Part shown: one piece after another, positions 33,474 to 42,729 of the stretch | How the letters are laid out: every line of letters begins with the position of its first letter | Position numbering within the stretch: position 1 is the first letter of the stretch | NCBI RefSeq assembly: GCF_014534655.1 | Contig: NZ_JACVVD010000001.1 | Span: forward strand, 496,001-560,000 | Direction: 5' to 3' | Source of the DNA: Paenibacillus sedimenti | GTDB taxonomy: Bacteria > Bacillota > Bacilli > Paenibacillales > NBRC-103111 | DNA: 64,000 bases | Notes under the pieces: model-generated | What the model was told of the DNA's origin: nothing | What the model saw: the letters and a program-made list of their open reading frames with translations, nothing else | Databases searched by the model: none | Made by a program: the position numbers and the translations under genes

Positions 33474-35110
33474 AGCTACTAAGAATCAGCAGTTTAACCT
33501 TGTTCGTCAAAATGTTCATACTATTGTTTCTTTCCGTATCGGTGACGGTCACGATTCTTGGCGTCTGGTATTTCAACAAATCCAGCGGGCAGATCGAGCA
33601 TGTCACTTCCGCTCTGCTTACCGAGAATTTGCAGCAGAACCGTCTGCGTATCGAGCAATATTTCATGCAAGCCGAACTTCATTCGGATTCAATCATCGCC
33701 TCCGGGAAACTGGAGATTCTTGATAATGAACTGGAGGATCGCCCGTTTCTAAGCAAATCGATTACGTTAATGAACGAATTAAGAGGAACCTACGAGATGA
33801 CGATTTATCCCGCGGATGAATCGAGGTACGCATCCTACTCGCAATTGATCCAATCTGGCGCGAAGTCTGCAGATTCGGAATGGCTCCACAAGGCTATCAT
33901 GCTCCAGGGCAAAGGGTTATGGTATTTCGATAACGACAGGTTCATTTTCGCCAGATTGATCCGCTCGATGTCCGATCTGCGGCATTTGGCGGTCATTCAG
34001 CTGAGCTTTCCGGCAGCGCTCGCCAATCAGCAGATCCTGTCTCCGGCGGAATACCCGAATTTCCAGCATTATATCGTCGACGACGAGCGTGAAGCTGTCC
34101 TGTTGGCAAGTCATAATAAGATGCATTCCCGGGAAAAGGATGTGTTCATGTCGGAAATTCCGCTCGGCACGCTTCCGTGGAAACTGGTCGCGAGCATTCC
34201 CGAGAAGGATTTGATCGGCCCGGTGGAAACGATTAAACGCTTCTCCGTGCTGCTGGTGCTGGCAAGCATCGGCTTAATCTCGATTTTGCTGGCACTGATT
34301 ACGAACAGCTTTATTTCCCCGATCAAGCACATTGTGAGCCATATGAAAAAGGTGCAATTGGGACAGCTTGTACCAAGCGAAAGGTATGGGGAACGCAGTG
34401 ATGAAATCGGCCAGCTGGCCAGAGGGTATAATTCATTAATTTTCGGTTTGCAAGAGCTCCTTGCGACGACGAAACAGATGGAATCCGAGAAATCGCAAAC
34501 GGAAATGCAAATGCTGATTCATCAGATCAATCCGCACTTTCTGTACAATACGCTCGATGCCATTAAATGGAGAGCCGATCATGTGAAGGAATCAACCATT
34601 GCGGAGATGGTCACGTCGTTAAGCAATTTAATCCGCTACAGCATCAATAACGGGGAAGAGTTTACTACCGTCGAGCGGGAAATTGAGCATGTCAAAAGCT
34701 ACCTGAGTATAGAATCGCTAAGAAACCATGATACTTTCCAGGTCATCACGAACGTACAGCCGCGCGCATTGAATGTGCCGATTTTAAAATTAATCATTCA
34801 GCCGCTTGTTGAAAATTCGGTGCGGCACGGTCTGAGCAAGCTGCCGTCCGGGCAGGGTAAAATCCTGATTCGCGTGTTTATCGAGGGCGAGGAACTGGTA
34901 TGTACGGTCGAGGATAACGGTCCCGGCTGTTCCGAAGAGGTTCAGGCCCAAATCAGCCGACCGAGTCTGCCGCCGGGAGAAACCGGAGGCGTCGGCTTGT
35001 TCAACGTCAACCGCAGGTTGAACATACGATTCGGCGCCAAATACGGCGTATCGCTGACGAGCAGAGCTAACGGGGGCTGCAAGGCGACGATCCGTCATCC
35101 TCTTATGTGA
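33470..35110 (+). CDS. YesM-type sensor histidine kinase
   Basis: A 546-residue membrane sensor. A transmembrane helix at about residues 10-32, an extracellular region of about 230 residues, and a second helix near 258-282 are followed by a HAMP linker. The His_kinase domain has HQINPHFLYNTLDAIKW, with His as phosphorylation site. The ATPase has N and G boxes (VENSVRHG, DNGPG, GVGLFNV). It probably senses an extracellular sugar or sugar-loaded binding protein. The 4-bp ATGA overlap with the response regulator gives balanced synthesis. Confidence 0.92.
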   Translation: MKLLRISSLTLFVKMFILLFLSVSVTVTILGVWYFNKSSGQIEHVTSALLTENLQQNRLRIEQYFMQAELHSDSIIASGKLEILDNELEDRPFLSKSITLMNELRGTYEMTIYPADESRYASYSQLIQSGAKSADSEWLHKAIMLQGKGLWYFDNDRFIFARLIRSMSDLRHLAVIQLSFPAALANQQILSPAEYPNFQHYIVDDEREAVLLASHNKMHSREKDVFMSEIPLGTLPWKLVASIPEKDLIGPVETIKRFSVLLVLASIGLISILLALITNSFISPIKHIVSHMKKVQLGQLVPSERYGERSDEIGQLARGYNSLIFGLQELLATTKQMESEKSQTEMQMLIHQINPHFLYNTLDAIKWRADHVKESTIAEMVTSLSNLIRYSINNGEEFTTVEREIEHVKSYLSIESLRNHDTFQVITNVQPRALNVPILKLIIQPLVENSVRHGLSKLPSGQGKILIRVFIEGEELVCTVEDNGPGCSEEVQAQISRPSLPPGETGGVGLFNVNRRLNIRFGAKYGVSLTSRANGGCKATIRHPLM

Positions 35111-35228
35111 AGCCTATTCATATGATGCAGCCTTCGAGAGGACAATTTTTCAATCGATGCGGAATAAATGGAAGGCCAATATGCCGTTAGGGGCTGCGTA
35201 TTTTCTCAAAGAGAAGGAGGGTAAACCA

Positions 35229-36161
35229 ATGAAACCAATGGCAGCGGATGAAATTGTAGGAAACTGGGGAACACTGATGCTTCCCGTAAACGAGGATGAT
35301 CGAATTGACTTTATCCGATTGGAACAAGTCGTCAATTACATGGCGGGAATCGGACTGAACGGGATTTACACGAATGGAACGGCCGGAGAGTTCTACACCC
35401 AAAGCGAGGAGGAATACATCCGCATCAGCGAGCTTGTAGCGGATCGTTGTGAACGGAATGGCGTGCCGTTTCAAATCGGTGCGAGCCATATGAGTCCGCA
35501 GCTTTCCCTGGAACGGATTAAGCGTGCGGTGACGTACCGGCCAGGCGCTATTCAAGTGATCCTATCCGATTGGTTTCCGCTCAAAGACGACGAAGCGATC
35601 AACTGCCTGCTGCGGATGGCGGAGGCGGCTGACGGCATCGGTCTTGTATTGTACAATCCGCCGCACGCTAAGCGGGTATTAGTCCCGGAGGTTTACGGCA
35701 AGCTGAAACAAGCGGTACCGAATCTAGTCGGCATCAAGGTGGCCGGGGGAGATGCGTCGTGGTATGAAGCCATGAAGGTGTATGCGGAGGGGATTTCTAT
35801 CTTCGTTCCGGGTCATTACCTGGCTACCGGCTATTCACAAGGTGCTCATGGAGCCTACTCTAACGTCGCCTGTCTCAACCCGCAAGGCGCGCAGCGATGG
35901 TACGACTTAATGATCTCCGACTTGCCCCGCGCGCTCGAGATCGAAAAGCGGATCCAACGGTTCATGGTGGAATATATCGCTCCTTTCATCACGGAGCAAG
36001 GTTATTGTAATGCAGCCTGTGACAAGCTGATGTCGGTCGTCGGGGGCTGGGCAGATGTGGGCAGCAGGATGCGCTGGCCGTACCGCAGTATTCCGGAATT
36101 CGAAGCAGAACGTCTGCGTCCTATCGCGTACGAGTTGATACCAGAGATTATGAAGGCTTAA
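35229..36161 (+). CDS. DapA-family (dihydrodipicolinate synthase-like) aldolase
   Basis: A 310-residue TIM-barrel class I aldolase. NGTAGEF lies near residue 49, the catalytic Tyr142 in LYNPPH, and the Schiff-base Lys170 in VGIKVAGGD. It lacks the NanA hallmark KFTS, so its substrate differs from the lyase at 26401. Pyruvate-dependent cleavage of a keto-acid sugar is likely. AAGGAGGG precedes the ATG at 35229; the earlier in-frame ATG at 35157 has no such site. It follows yesM by about 120 bp. Confidence 0.88.
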   Translation: MKPMAADEIVGNWGTLMLPVNEDDRIDFIRLEQVVNYMAGIGLNGIYTNGTAGEFYTQSEEEYIRISELVADRCERNGVPFQIGASHMSPQLSLERIKRAVTYRPGAIQVILSDWFPLKDDEAINCLLRMAEAADGIGLVLYNPPHAKRVLVPEVYGKLKQAVPNLVGIKVAGGDASWYEAMKVYAEGISIFVPGHYLATGYSQGAHGAYSNVACLNPQGAQRWYDLMISDLPRALEIEKRIQRFMVEYIAPFITEQGYCNAACDKLMSVVGGWADVGSRMRWPYRSIPEFEAERLRPIAYELIPEIMKA

Positions 36162-36251
36162 TGCCCTCCCCGTAAGCTTATAACTGCGAACTTTTCAGTT
36201 GATGACTACGTCTACTTAACGAAGTTACAATTATTGGGAGCGGAGATCGAT

Positions 36252-36950
36252 ATGGGTATGCACAGGGGCGTTATTGTGCTGCTGATTGCTTTAGCCGCTT
36301 TTGCCGGCTGTGAAACGGGAAAAGATAGCGAGATGCCAACGGAAAACGATACTTTGCAAGAAACAGTTGGACCGAAAGCTGCTATCGACAGCGATTTAGC
36401 TATAAGCAATCTCAGAGTGTTCCTTAACAGTCAAGAGGGCAGTCAAAACGAAGTGATATTGTATGCCTCCGATGAGCAAATCATCCAAGTTACTGACCCA
36501 TCCTGTGCAGCTCAACCGGGAGACACGCTTCGAACAGGGCATTATTCGTTTTACCTGCGAAGTCAGGAAGGGACTGTTACGGCACTACAGACGATTCATC
36601 CTTTTGGGACAGAGGCGCTTGAGTTTAATGACCAGAGAAAGATGCTGGAGGTATTACCTAATAACGGAGATTGGGGCTCTGATTTATTGACCGTCAGGCA
36701 GTATGCATCATGCAATGGAACGGAATATGCCCTGCTTGGCCTGTCTGCAGATGGCGATGGCTTATTATCTTACAAGTTCAAATTGAACAATAAGGAGTTC
36801 CCGACCTTGTTCGCAAGCGAATTGACACCGGTTAACTCGGGAGATCGGGAACTATTGAGAAGCTTATCATACGATAACAGCCAAGGGCATTGGACGACAA
36901 GATATTGGTTCGTAGATAGCAATCTTGGAATTTTGAGTTCGAAGGATTAG
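36252..36950 (+). CDS. Hypothetical lipoprotein
   Basis: A 232-residue protein with a short lipoprotein signal (hydrophobic residues 7-17 and Cys20 in AFAGC). No known domain was recognised in the mature part, which looks beta-rich (GHYSFYLRSQEGTVTALQTI). It should be anchored outside the membrane. GGAG 6 bp upstream favours the ATG at 36252 over the TTG at 36234. It is a single gene ending at a bidirectional hairpin. Confidence 0.7.
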   Translation: MGMHRGVIVLLIALAAFAGCETGKDSEMPTENDTLQETVGPKAAIDSDLAISNLRVFLNSQEGSQNEVILYASDEQIIQVTDPSCAAQPGDTLRTGHYSFYLRSQEGTVTALQTIHPFGTEALEFNDQRKMLEVLPNNGDWGSDLLTVRQYASCNGTEYALLGLSADGDGLLSYKFKLNNKEFPTLFASELTPVNSGDRELLRSLSYDNSQGHWTTRYWFVDSNLGILSSKD

Positions 36951-36968
36951 GGGGTTGACAATTAAAAG

Positions 36969-37010
36969 AGCCTAACCAGGCAGCTTTCATCGCTGCTAGA
37001 TTAGGCTTAT
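36969..37010. terminator. Bidirectional terminator between convergent genes
   Basis: AGCCTAA pairs with TTAGGCT and an inner GGCAGC pairs with GCTGC, flanked by A-rich and T-rich sequence. It lies between the lipoprotein gene and the small minus-strand gene. Confidence 0.7.
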
Positions 37011-37013
37011 ATT

Positions 37014-37232
37014 TTACGTGAGACTTTCTTGATCAGCATTATTGGATTTCGCAGCCCGGGCTTCTGCTAATTGTGCATGAGCCTGGTCAAGTTCCTGATG
37101 AGCTTCCTGAATAGCTCGTCGTCTGTGATTGTTACTCGTCTGTGCTACATTCAATTCGTGCAGTGCATCAGCTACAGCATTATGGGCCTGGATTTCTGCG
37201 TTTTGTTGTTGTTCGGATTGATGATCAGACAT
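37014..37232 (-). CDS. Small alanine/glutamine-rich coiled-coil protein
   Basis: A 72-residue soluble protein starting MSDHQSEQQQNAEIQAHNAV and rich in Ala, Gln and His, likely one long helix or coiled coil (IQEAHQELDQAHAQLAEARA). A GGAGGTGGAG site just upstream fixes the ATG at 37232; the longer open frame to 37424 has no better start. The family is unknown, but the composition resembles small stress- or spore-associated proteins. Confidence 0.6.
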   Translation of the reverse strand: MSDHQSEQQQNAEIQAHNAVADALHELNVAQTSNNHRRRAIQEAHQELDQAHAQLAEARAAKSNNADQESLT

Positions 37233-37645
37233 CCAACTCCACCTCCTATAATTTGGGTTATTTATCAAAGTTACTATTTCCAAAATCATATGAAACGATA
37301 CGCCGCCGCTTTCTGCGTGACCCCATATAGTATTCATTGGTATCATACTGAATAGCAGTGGTCCGTCTTCCGATCGGCTAGTACCGGTGATAATCAGAAT
37401 CGGGAATACCCGAGAAAGATGCAAAAAAGACGACCTGATTATTTCAGCTCGTCAATCATTCTATGGTCTACAGATCACCATGATCGGCCTACATAGGCAC
37501 ACTGATCCCGTTGATCATTTTATCCTTCGTAGAATAATTCACCGCCTGGCAGGACCGAAATAAAATGATAAAAGGTATGTCCTTAACATATTCAGATAGA
37601 CAGATGCTATCAACATATAGGGGTGCCTTCAGCTGTCAATTAGTG
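37233..37645. other. Intergenic region without a supported gene
   Basis: About 410 bp. Open frames here lack ribosome binding sites and show no family resemblance. It presumably holds the promoter of the small gene ending at 37014. No clear repeat or hairpin was noticed. Confidence 0.5.
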
Positions 37646-37891
37646 CTAAATACCTTTAACTTTCGAATATACAACTACTGCAATTCCAGCTACTATCAGT
37701 GTGAAACCGAAGTACCCTGTATAATTAGTTATATTCCAAAAATATCCAGGTATATTGATTAATATTGCGTCTTTACCCATCGCGTGTGTCTTATTAAAAA
37801 CTGCTGAAAATAAAATTACTTTTTCTAGGCCCGCTAGTCCTACTAAGAAGATTCCAGAAGCGATTAACACCCATCTCAATGATTGAATCAT
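37646..37891 (-). CDS. Small two-helix membrane protein
   Basis: An 81-residue protein with hydrophobic helices at about residues 5-28 and 54-76, separated by a polar loop, probably a hairpin in the cytoplasmic membrane. The ATG at 37891 has GGAGG 8 bp upstream and is preferred over 37906, which overlaps that site. No family is recognised. Confidence 0.6.
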   Translation of the reverse strand: MIQSLRWVLIASGIFLVGLAGLEKVILFSAVFNKTHAMGKDAILINIPGYFWNITNYTGYFGFTLIVAGIAVVVYSKVKGI

Positions 37892-37911
37892 TATGTAATC
37901 CTCCATTCCCG

Positions 37912-37945
37912 AAAAAAGGTCTACACAAACAGCGCTGTGTAAACC
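37912..37945 (-). terminator. Minus-strand terminator
   Basis: On the minus strand AGGTTTACACA pairs with TGTGTAGACCT, followed by TTTTTTCGGG. It would stop transcription coming from the small gene at 38326. Confidence 0.65.
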
Positions 37946-38128
37946 TCTTTTATTAGTAACATTTTACACTTTATTAATACGGGTATTCAATTGCATAAAT
38001 ACCATTGGCCTCGCCGCTCTTTAGGCTTCGTACTGATCAAAAAAATAACGATGCTCCCCTAAAGCAAAATAACTGCGAAGATCAAAATCTCCACAGTTAC
38101 TCTGCAAGCAGGGGCCGAATCATTTTTG

Positions 38129-38326
38129 CTAATTTAGTCTTCCCGGCGATTTATTCACTTCAAAGTTGGTCGTATCGCTGTAACTTTCACCCATCGCCTG
38201 ATAGTTTGAAGGGATTTCCTCATCCGTATGTTCCACTTGATCCGAAAGGGCCGCTTCAGACGGATTCGTTGTCTGTGCCCAGCTAACAGGACGGTCCAGC
38301 TGTTTTTGCAGTTTATTTTGATCCAT
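38129..38326 (-). CDS. Small acidic hypothetical protein
   Basis: A 65-residue hydrophilic, probably disordered protein (SEAALSDQVEHTDEEIPSNY) without signal or membrane segment. GGAGTG 6 bp upstream of the ATG at 38326 supports it. Short acidic proteins like this are common in spore-forming Bacillota, but no specific family is recognised. Confidence 0.5.
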   Translation of the reverse strand: MDQNKLQKQLDRPVSWAQTTNPSEAALSDQVEHTDEEIPSNYQAMGESYSDTTNFEVNKSPGRLN

Positions 38327-38439
38327 TGAAATCACTCCGATGTCAATTTTGTAATTAGATTCATGTTATTATTCTACAAATGGGTAAAGTTCATTCGCAC
38401 TTTGGGAAAGGAGCAAGATGCTTGAAAGAGGATGCGGAT

Positions 38440-39336
38440 CTAGCCGCCTGGGAACGTCTGCATGAATTGCCTGGGTGAAACACCCTCTGACTGTTTGAAT
38501 GCTTTGCTGAAGGCAAAAACGCTGCTATAGCCGATCTTTTCGGCGATGGATGTCAAGGAAAGCTGACTGTAGATCATAAGCTCCTTCGCTTTTTCAAACC
38601 GGTATTGCATTTGAAATTGATGGGGGGAGACGCCGAATTTTTGCTTAAATAATCTCGAGAAATGGTAAACGCTCAAACAAGCTATTTTTGATAAATCATC
38701 CAGGCTGATAGACTGATTATAGTTTTCCATGATGTGCGTGACCGTGTTCTCCAAAGCCGTTTGATGAAGGTTGAATTTGGCATTATCATTCGCCTCGAGT
38801 CCTTTCAAGATCAGATACAGGATTCTAAGCATGATGGATTTTTGAAGAATCGGGAAATCCGCATCTCTTCTTTCATAGGTATGGATCAATTGAATCAGGC
38901 TTTTATGAACTTCACTATGATTTTTAATCCGGATGACATCGGGAATGTTTAATATGCTGCCAAGAACGTCCGGTCGAATCCATGCGATCTCCTCGTCCTG
39001 ACATTCTTTTTTCTTTTTGAAATTAATCGGAACCTCCTCAAAATTATCGTAATACAGCACATCGAAGTGAATGTGCGGCATCCAGCTCTCACCGGCAGAG
39101 CCTACAAACTCATGCTCCTTTCCCGGCTTGAAAAGAACCATGTCACCCGGCTCAAGTGAAAAGCCGGTCTCTTCGATACGAATCCTTAGCTCGCCTCTTT
39201 CCAAATATAAAAGCTCATAATCGAAAATAATCCGCGGCTTCAACTTCATCTCTGGTGCACGGTGGTTCCATGCTCTGCGCACGTTCGGAGAGAGACGTAT
39301 CAAGAGATTTTTTTTATCGGTCACGGTGACATCCAT
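38440..39336 (-). CDS. AraC-family regulator divergent from GH172
   Basis: A 298-residue protein with an N-terminal cupin (IFDYELLYLERGELRIRIEE, LEPGDMVLFKPGKEHEF) and a C-terminal double helix-turn-helix (LDDLSKIACLSVYHFSRLFK and LSLTSIAEKIGYSSVFAFSK). The ATG at 39336 is preferred over the TTG at 39354, which overlaps its GGAGG. It is divergent from the GH172-cyclase operon and probably activates it. Confidence 0.9.
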   Translation of the reverse strand: MDVTVTDKKNLLIRLSPNVRRAWNHRAPEMKLKPRIIFDYELLYLERGELRIRIEETGFSLEPGDMVLFKPGKEHEFVGSAGESWMPHIHFDVLYYDNFEEVPINFKKKKECQDEEIAWIRPDVLGSILNIPDVIRIKNHSEVHKSLIQLIHTYERRDADFPILQKSIMLRILYLILKGLEANDNAKFNLHQTALENTVTHIMENYNQSISLDDLSKIACLSVYHFSRLFKQKFGVSPHQFQMQYRFEKAKELMIYSQLSLTSIAEKIGYSSVFAFSKAFKQSEGVSPRQFMQTFPGG

Positions 39337-39426
39337 ATGAAACTTCGCCTCCAAAAAAGCAAGAATAGATATGTTTTAACAATAACGGGCAAAGAAAAGC
39401 AAAGGCAATTTTGATAATATCGGAGA

Positions 39427-39440
39427 TGTAAACGTTATCA
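39427..39440. promoter_or_regulatory. LacI/cre-like operator upstream of the first GH172 gene
   Basis: TGTAAACGTTATCA fits the cre-type pattern TGWNANCGNTNWCA and closely resembles the sites at 44057, 57485, 58563 and 59707. It lies about 75 bp before the GH172 start. Binding could be by the LacI regulator encoded at 57543 or by CcpA. Confidence 0.6.
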
Positions 39441-39515
39441 TTATATAAAGGATAATTGGTGGAGAGCAAGCAATATTATCTGTATAACGACTGAATCGGA
39501 TAGGAGAGAGGCAAT

Positions 39516-40598
39516 ATGTATTTGTTTAATGGATTGGATATGGGAATAGGAAGTCTTGCGAAACTGTCTAATGCCAAGACACGATCGATTAGTGCGGAAA
39601 ATTTTACAGGCGAAAAAGGTAAGGGAGGCATGGCGTCAGTAGGAACCGGCGCCGACTGTGCGCGGGATTTGGGAATCGGCTGGAAAGTGTCCCCATCCGT
39701 AGAGATTGCAGCGGGTACCACTTTTACAATGGCGGAAATCGAAGGACCGGGTGCGATTCAGCATATTTGGCTGACCTGCTTTCCCAGCCATTGGCGCAAT
39801 CTCATCATCCGGATGTATTGGGACGATGAGACGGAGCCGTCTGTAGAAGTTCCGCTCGGCGATTTCTTCTGCAACGGGTGGCAGGAGCGATGCAACGTCA
39901 ACTCGTTGCCTGTTGCGGTTAATCCGGCAGGGGGCATGAACAGCTACTGGTTAATGCCTTTCCGCAAATTCGCCAAGATCACCGTTGAAAATCTTGAGCC
40001 GGATAAAGTCGTTCTTTATTATCAAGTCGACTATACGCTTACCGATGTGCCGGAAGATATGGCTTACTTTCATGCCGGGTGGCGAAGAAGCAACCCTGTA
40101 CCTTACAAGGGTGTGCATACCATCATAGACGAATTGAAGGGTAAAGGGCATTACGTAGGTACATACCTGGCTTGGCAGGTCAACAATACAGGCTGGTGGG
40201 GAGAAGGAGAAATCAAATTTTTCATGGACGAAGACGACGAATTCCCATCGATTTGCGGTACAGGGACAGAGGATTATTTTGGCGGCGCCTGGAATTGGGA
40301 GCAACCGCAGGGACAATATGGTACCTATTCGACGCCATTTTTGGGGATGCACCAGGTTATTAAACCGGATGGTTTATACCGCAGCCAGCAGCGTTTTGGG
40401 ATGTATCGCTGGCATGTCATGGACCCTATCCGTTTTGAACAAAACTTGAAAGTAACGATTCAGGATTTGGGATGGCGCTCCGGTAGAAGATATTTGCCGC
40501 AGCAAAGCGATATCGCTTCGACCGCATTCTGGTACCAGACCGAGCCGCACGCCGGCTTTCCCGAGCTGCCTGGGAATGATGAACGGGAGGTTATCTAA
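39516..40598 (+). CDS. DUF2961/GH172 glycosidase, copy A
   Basis: A 360-residue protein without signal peptide, so intracellular. The DUF2961 core is plain: GPGAIQHIWLTC, LIIRMYWDDETEPSVEVPLGDFF, HYVGTYLAWQ, then GWWGEGEIKFFMD (E230) and GTGTEDYFGGAW (E252), and STAFWYQTEPH near the end. GH172 members characterised so far are difructose dianhydride I synthase/hydrolase and alpha-D-arabinofuranosidases, working on five-membered-ring D-sugars. E230 and E252 are candidate catalytic residues by motif position. It shares the family with the gene at 56257 but is clearly diverged. It is followed 3 bp later by a cyclase-family hydrolase. Confidence 0.88.
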   Translation: MYLFNGLDMGIGSLAKLSNAKTRSISAENFTGEKGKGGMASVGTGADCARDLGIGWKVSPSVEIAAGTTFTMAEIEGPGAIQHIWLTCFPSHWRNLIIRMYWDDETEPSVEVPLGDFFCNGWQERCNVNSLPVAVNPAGGMNSYWLMPFRKFAKITVENLEPDKVVLYYQVDYTLTDVPEDMAYFHAGWRRSNPVPYKGVHTIIDELKGKGHYVGTYLAWQVNNTGWWGEGEIKFFMDEDDEFPSICGTGTEDYFGGAWNWEQPQGQYGTYSTPFLGMHQVIKPDGLYRSQQRFGMYRWHVMDPIRFEQNLKVTIQDLGWRSGRRYLPQQSDIASTAFWYQTEPHAGFPELPGNDEREVI

Positions 40599-40601
40599 CC
40601 G

Positions 40602-41369
40602 ATGGAACCAGGAGGGATAGATCGTTTAGCTGATCTTGGATTGGATCGGATTACGATCTTAAACGAACTCATTCGATCCTCTAAGATCGTTGATTTATCG
40701 GTGCTTTTAGAAAAAGGAATACCTAAATGGGCCAGTCATCCATCACTTGTCATCGATCCGACGGCAACCCATGAACACGACGGGTATGCATGTCAATCCA
40801 TCTTTCTCGGGGAACATACGGGGACACATGTGGACGCTCCATTTCATATTCACAGCGACTTGTCGAACTGTACCATTGAACATATGGATCCGGGCTCACT
40901 GATCGGTAAGTGTACCGTCATTGATTTATCCCGTAAAGGATGGAAGCCTGGTGAAAGAGCAAGCTTAGCGGACATAACTGCGGCATTGGAAGAAACGCAT
41001 TTCGAAGTTGAGGAAGGGGACATCGTGTTGATCCACTTCGGTTGGATGCGTTATTGGACAACATCGAATGCATGGAGTTACTACGCGAACAACCAACCTG
41101 GCTTCACCGAAGATGTCGCGGATTATTTCATTCACAAGAAAGTAAAAGCCGTTGGCACGGATACTGCTGCAGTAGGAACACCGGTTGTTAACGGTACAAT
41201 AGCAGGACCTTGTTACTTTCATGAGAAGTTACTGAGGAAAGGCATCTATTTGATGGAGTGTTTGAATCAATTGGAACAGCTTCCGCCCAAGTGTTTTTTT
41301 ATGGCTGCTCCGCTAAAAATTTCCCGAGGCACAGGATCCCCGATAAGGGCGCTCGCAGTTATACCGTAA
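40602..41369 (+). CDS. Cyclase-family metal-dependent hydrolase (kynurenine formamidase-like)
   Basis: A 255-residue cytoplasmic hydrolase. The signature HTGTHVDAPFH (residues 72-82) supplies metal ligands, and GTDTAAVGTP and HEKLLRKGIYLMECLNQ are typical of the family. Relatives hydrolyse N-formylkynurenine, isatin or lactone-like rings. In this sugar operon a lactone or cyclic sugar derivative is a reasonable guess, not shown. A GGGAGG site lies in the end of the GH172 gene, so the two are tightly coupled. Confidence 0.85.
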   Translation: MEPGGIDRLADLGLDRITILNELIRSSKIVDLSVLLEKGIPKWASHPSLVIDPTATHEHDGYACQSIFLGEHTGTHVDAPFHIHSDLSNCTIEHMDPGSLIGKCTVIDLSRKGWKPGERASLADITAALEETHFEVEEGDIVLIHFGWMRYWTTSNAWSYYANNQPGFTEDVADYFIHKKVKAVGTDTAAVGTPVVNGTIAGPCYFHEKLLRKGIYLMECLNQLEQLPPKCFFMAAPLKISRGTGSPIRALAVIP

Positions 41370-41384
41370 TTGGATAAGGAAGAT

Positions 41385-41420
41385 AAAATGGGTTAAGGAC
41401 AACATCCTAACCCATTTTGT
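41385..41420. terminator. Bidirectional terminator
   Basis: Near-perfect 14-bp stem (AAAATGGGTTAAGGA with TCCTAACCCATTTT) between the convergent cyclase and GH27 genes. Confidence 0.85.
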
Positions 41421-41448
41421 TGTATATCTGCGAGCCTGTTTGTTCGGC

Positions 41449-42729
41449 TCAATTCAATTTCACCAGCATGGAGCTGTGAGGCGGCAAAGCATAGGCCAGC
41501 TCGCTTACGGTGCCCAAGTCCTTACGCTCCCACAAATCGCGTGCCTGTTTGGGTTCCTGCAGTCCCAACTGCTCCCAAGAAGTCCGGATGATTGCGAGCT
41601 CGTCCCCCGTATTAAATAGCGCAACGTATAGCTCGCCCGAAGGGCCGGACGCGGTCCATACGATATGATCACCCTCCCGGTACAGCGGTTTGTTACCGGT
41701 GCTCTCCCGATGAACCGCCAGAACCTCTTCATTGGACAGAAGGGAAAGGGTCCATTCGTCATTGTCGCGAAGTTCACCGCCGAACATGAGAGGGGACCGG
41801 AATATAGTCCACAGGGTCATCATGGTGACCTGTTCCTCTTTGGTAAACCGTGTCCAACGGTCGCTGGCGCCGCCGTCTACGGAACGGATTCCAATGTGGC
41901 CCAGTGGAAGCATATCGCAGTCTGGCCAATGGCCGGGACCAACGTGCGGATACCATTTCTCACACCGTTCGAACATATCGCGAAGAAGCTGCCATAAATC
42001 CCAATAATCGTCCGTCATCCGCCACATGTTGGCGTTCCTGACGAACATTTCATTGAATTCCAGCGGAGCCGGTCCCGGGGATAAGCTGAGCACCATATCG
42101 CGGCCGCAGCGGTCGATCGCTGTGCGGATCATTGTGATCTCCCGGTCGTGGATATGGTACAAGCGGGAAGCGGCGATATCGTCCACCTTGACGAAATCGA
42201 CCTCCCATTCCGCGTAGAGCCGGAAGAGGGAATCGTAATATGCTTGCGCGCCGTCTTTGTCCGCGTTCACGCCGTACATATCCGTATTCCACGGGCAAAT
42301 GTTGTTTTGGGCTATGTCCCGGGCACGGCGATCCGTTCCAAGAATGGGCGTATTGGCATGCACCGCTTGTCTGGGTATGCCCCTCATGATATGAATGCCG
42401 AATTTCAGCCCCATGCCGTGAATCTGATCCGCCAAAGGCTTGAAGCCTTTGCCGCCGGCGGCTGACGGAAACCGGTTCGTTGCCGGAATCAAGCGTGAAT
42501 ATTCATCCATTTCCAGGGGGACATAAGGCCTGTACTGCGAGGAGTTTGCCCCCGGCTCATACCACTGGATATCGACCACGACATATTCCCAACCGTAAGG
42601 CTTCAGGCGCTCCGCCATATACCGGGCGTTGCCGAGTACCTCCTCCTCTGTCACGCTAGCCCCGTAGCAGTCCCAACTGTTCCAACCCATGGGGGGAGTT
42701 GCCGCAATGCGGTGATGGTTCAAGCTCAT
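41449..42729 (-). CDS. GH27-family alpha-galactosidase or beta-L-arabinopyranosidase
   Basis: A 426-residue clan GH-D enzyme without signal peptide. TPPMGWNSWDCYG opens the barrel, the catalytic nucleophile is in DFVKVDD (D183), and a MTDDYWD stretch carries the likely acid/base. A C-terminal beta domain ends LPPHSSMLVKLN. GH27 enzymes release terminal alpha-galactose or beta-L-arabinopyranose. The ATG at 42729 follows GAGGGG; the earlier TTG at 42756 does not. It lies 172 bp downstream of an AraC regulator in the same orientation. Confidence 0.9.
   Translation of the reverse strand: MSLNHHRIAATPPMGWNSWDCYGASVTEEEVLGNARYMAERLKPYGWEYVVVDIQWYEPGANSSQYRPYVPLEMDEYSRLIPATNRFPSAAGGKGFKPLADQIHGMGLKFGIHIMRGIPRQAVHANTPILGTDRRARDIAQNNICPWNTDMYGVNADKDGAQAYYDSLFRLYAEWEVDFVKVDDIAASRLYHIHDREITMIRTAIDRCGRDMVLSLSPGPAPLEFNEMFVRNANMWRMTDDYWDLWQLLRDMFERCEKWYPHVGPGHWPDCDMLPLGHIGIRSVDGGASDRWTRFTKEEQVTMMTLWTIFRSPLMFGGELRDNDEWTLSLLSNEEVLAVHRESTGNKPLYREGDHIVWTASGPSGELYVALFNTGDELAIIRTSWEQLGLQEPKQARDLWERKDLGTVSELAYALPPHSSMLVKLN

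Noticed and set aside
37233-37424. N-terminal extension of the small coiled-coil gene to 37424
   Set aside because: A strong ribosome binding site supports the internal ATG at 37232, and the extension has no coding character.
42050-42298. Arginine-rich minus-strand frames within the GH27 gene
   Set aside because: Same-strand out-of-frame shadow of the GH27 coding sequence.
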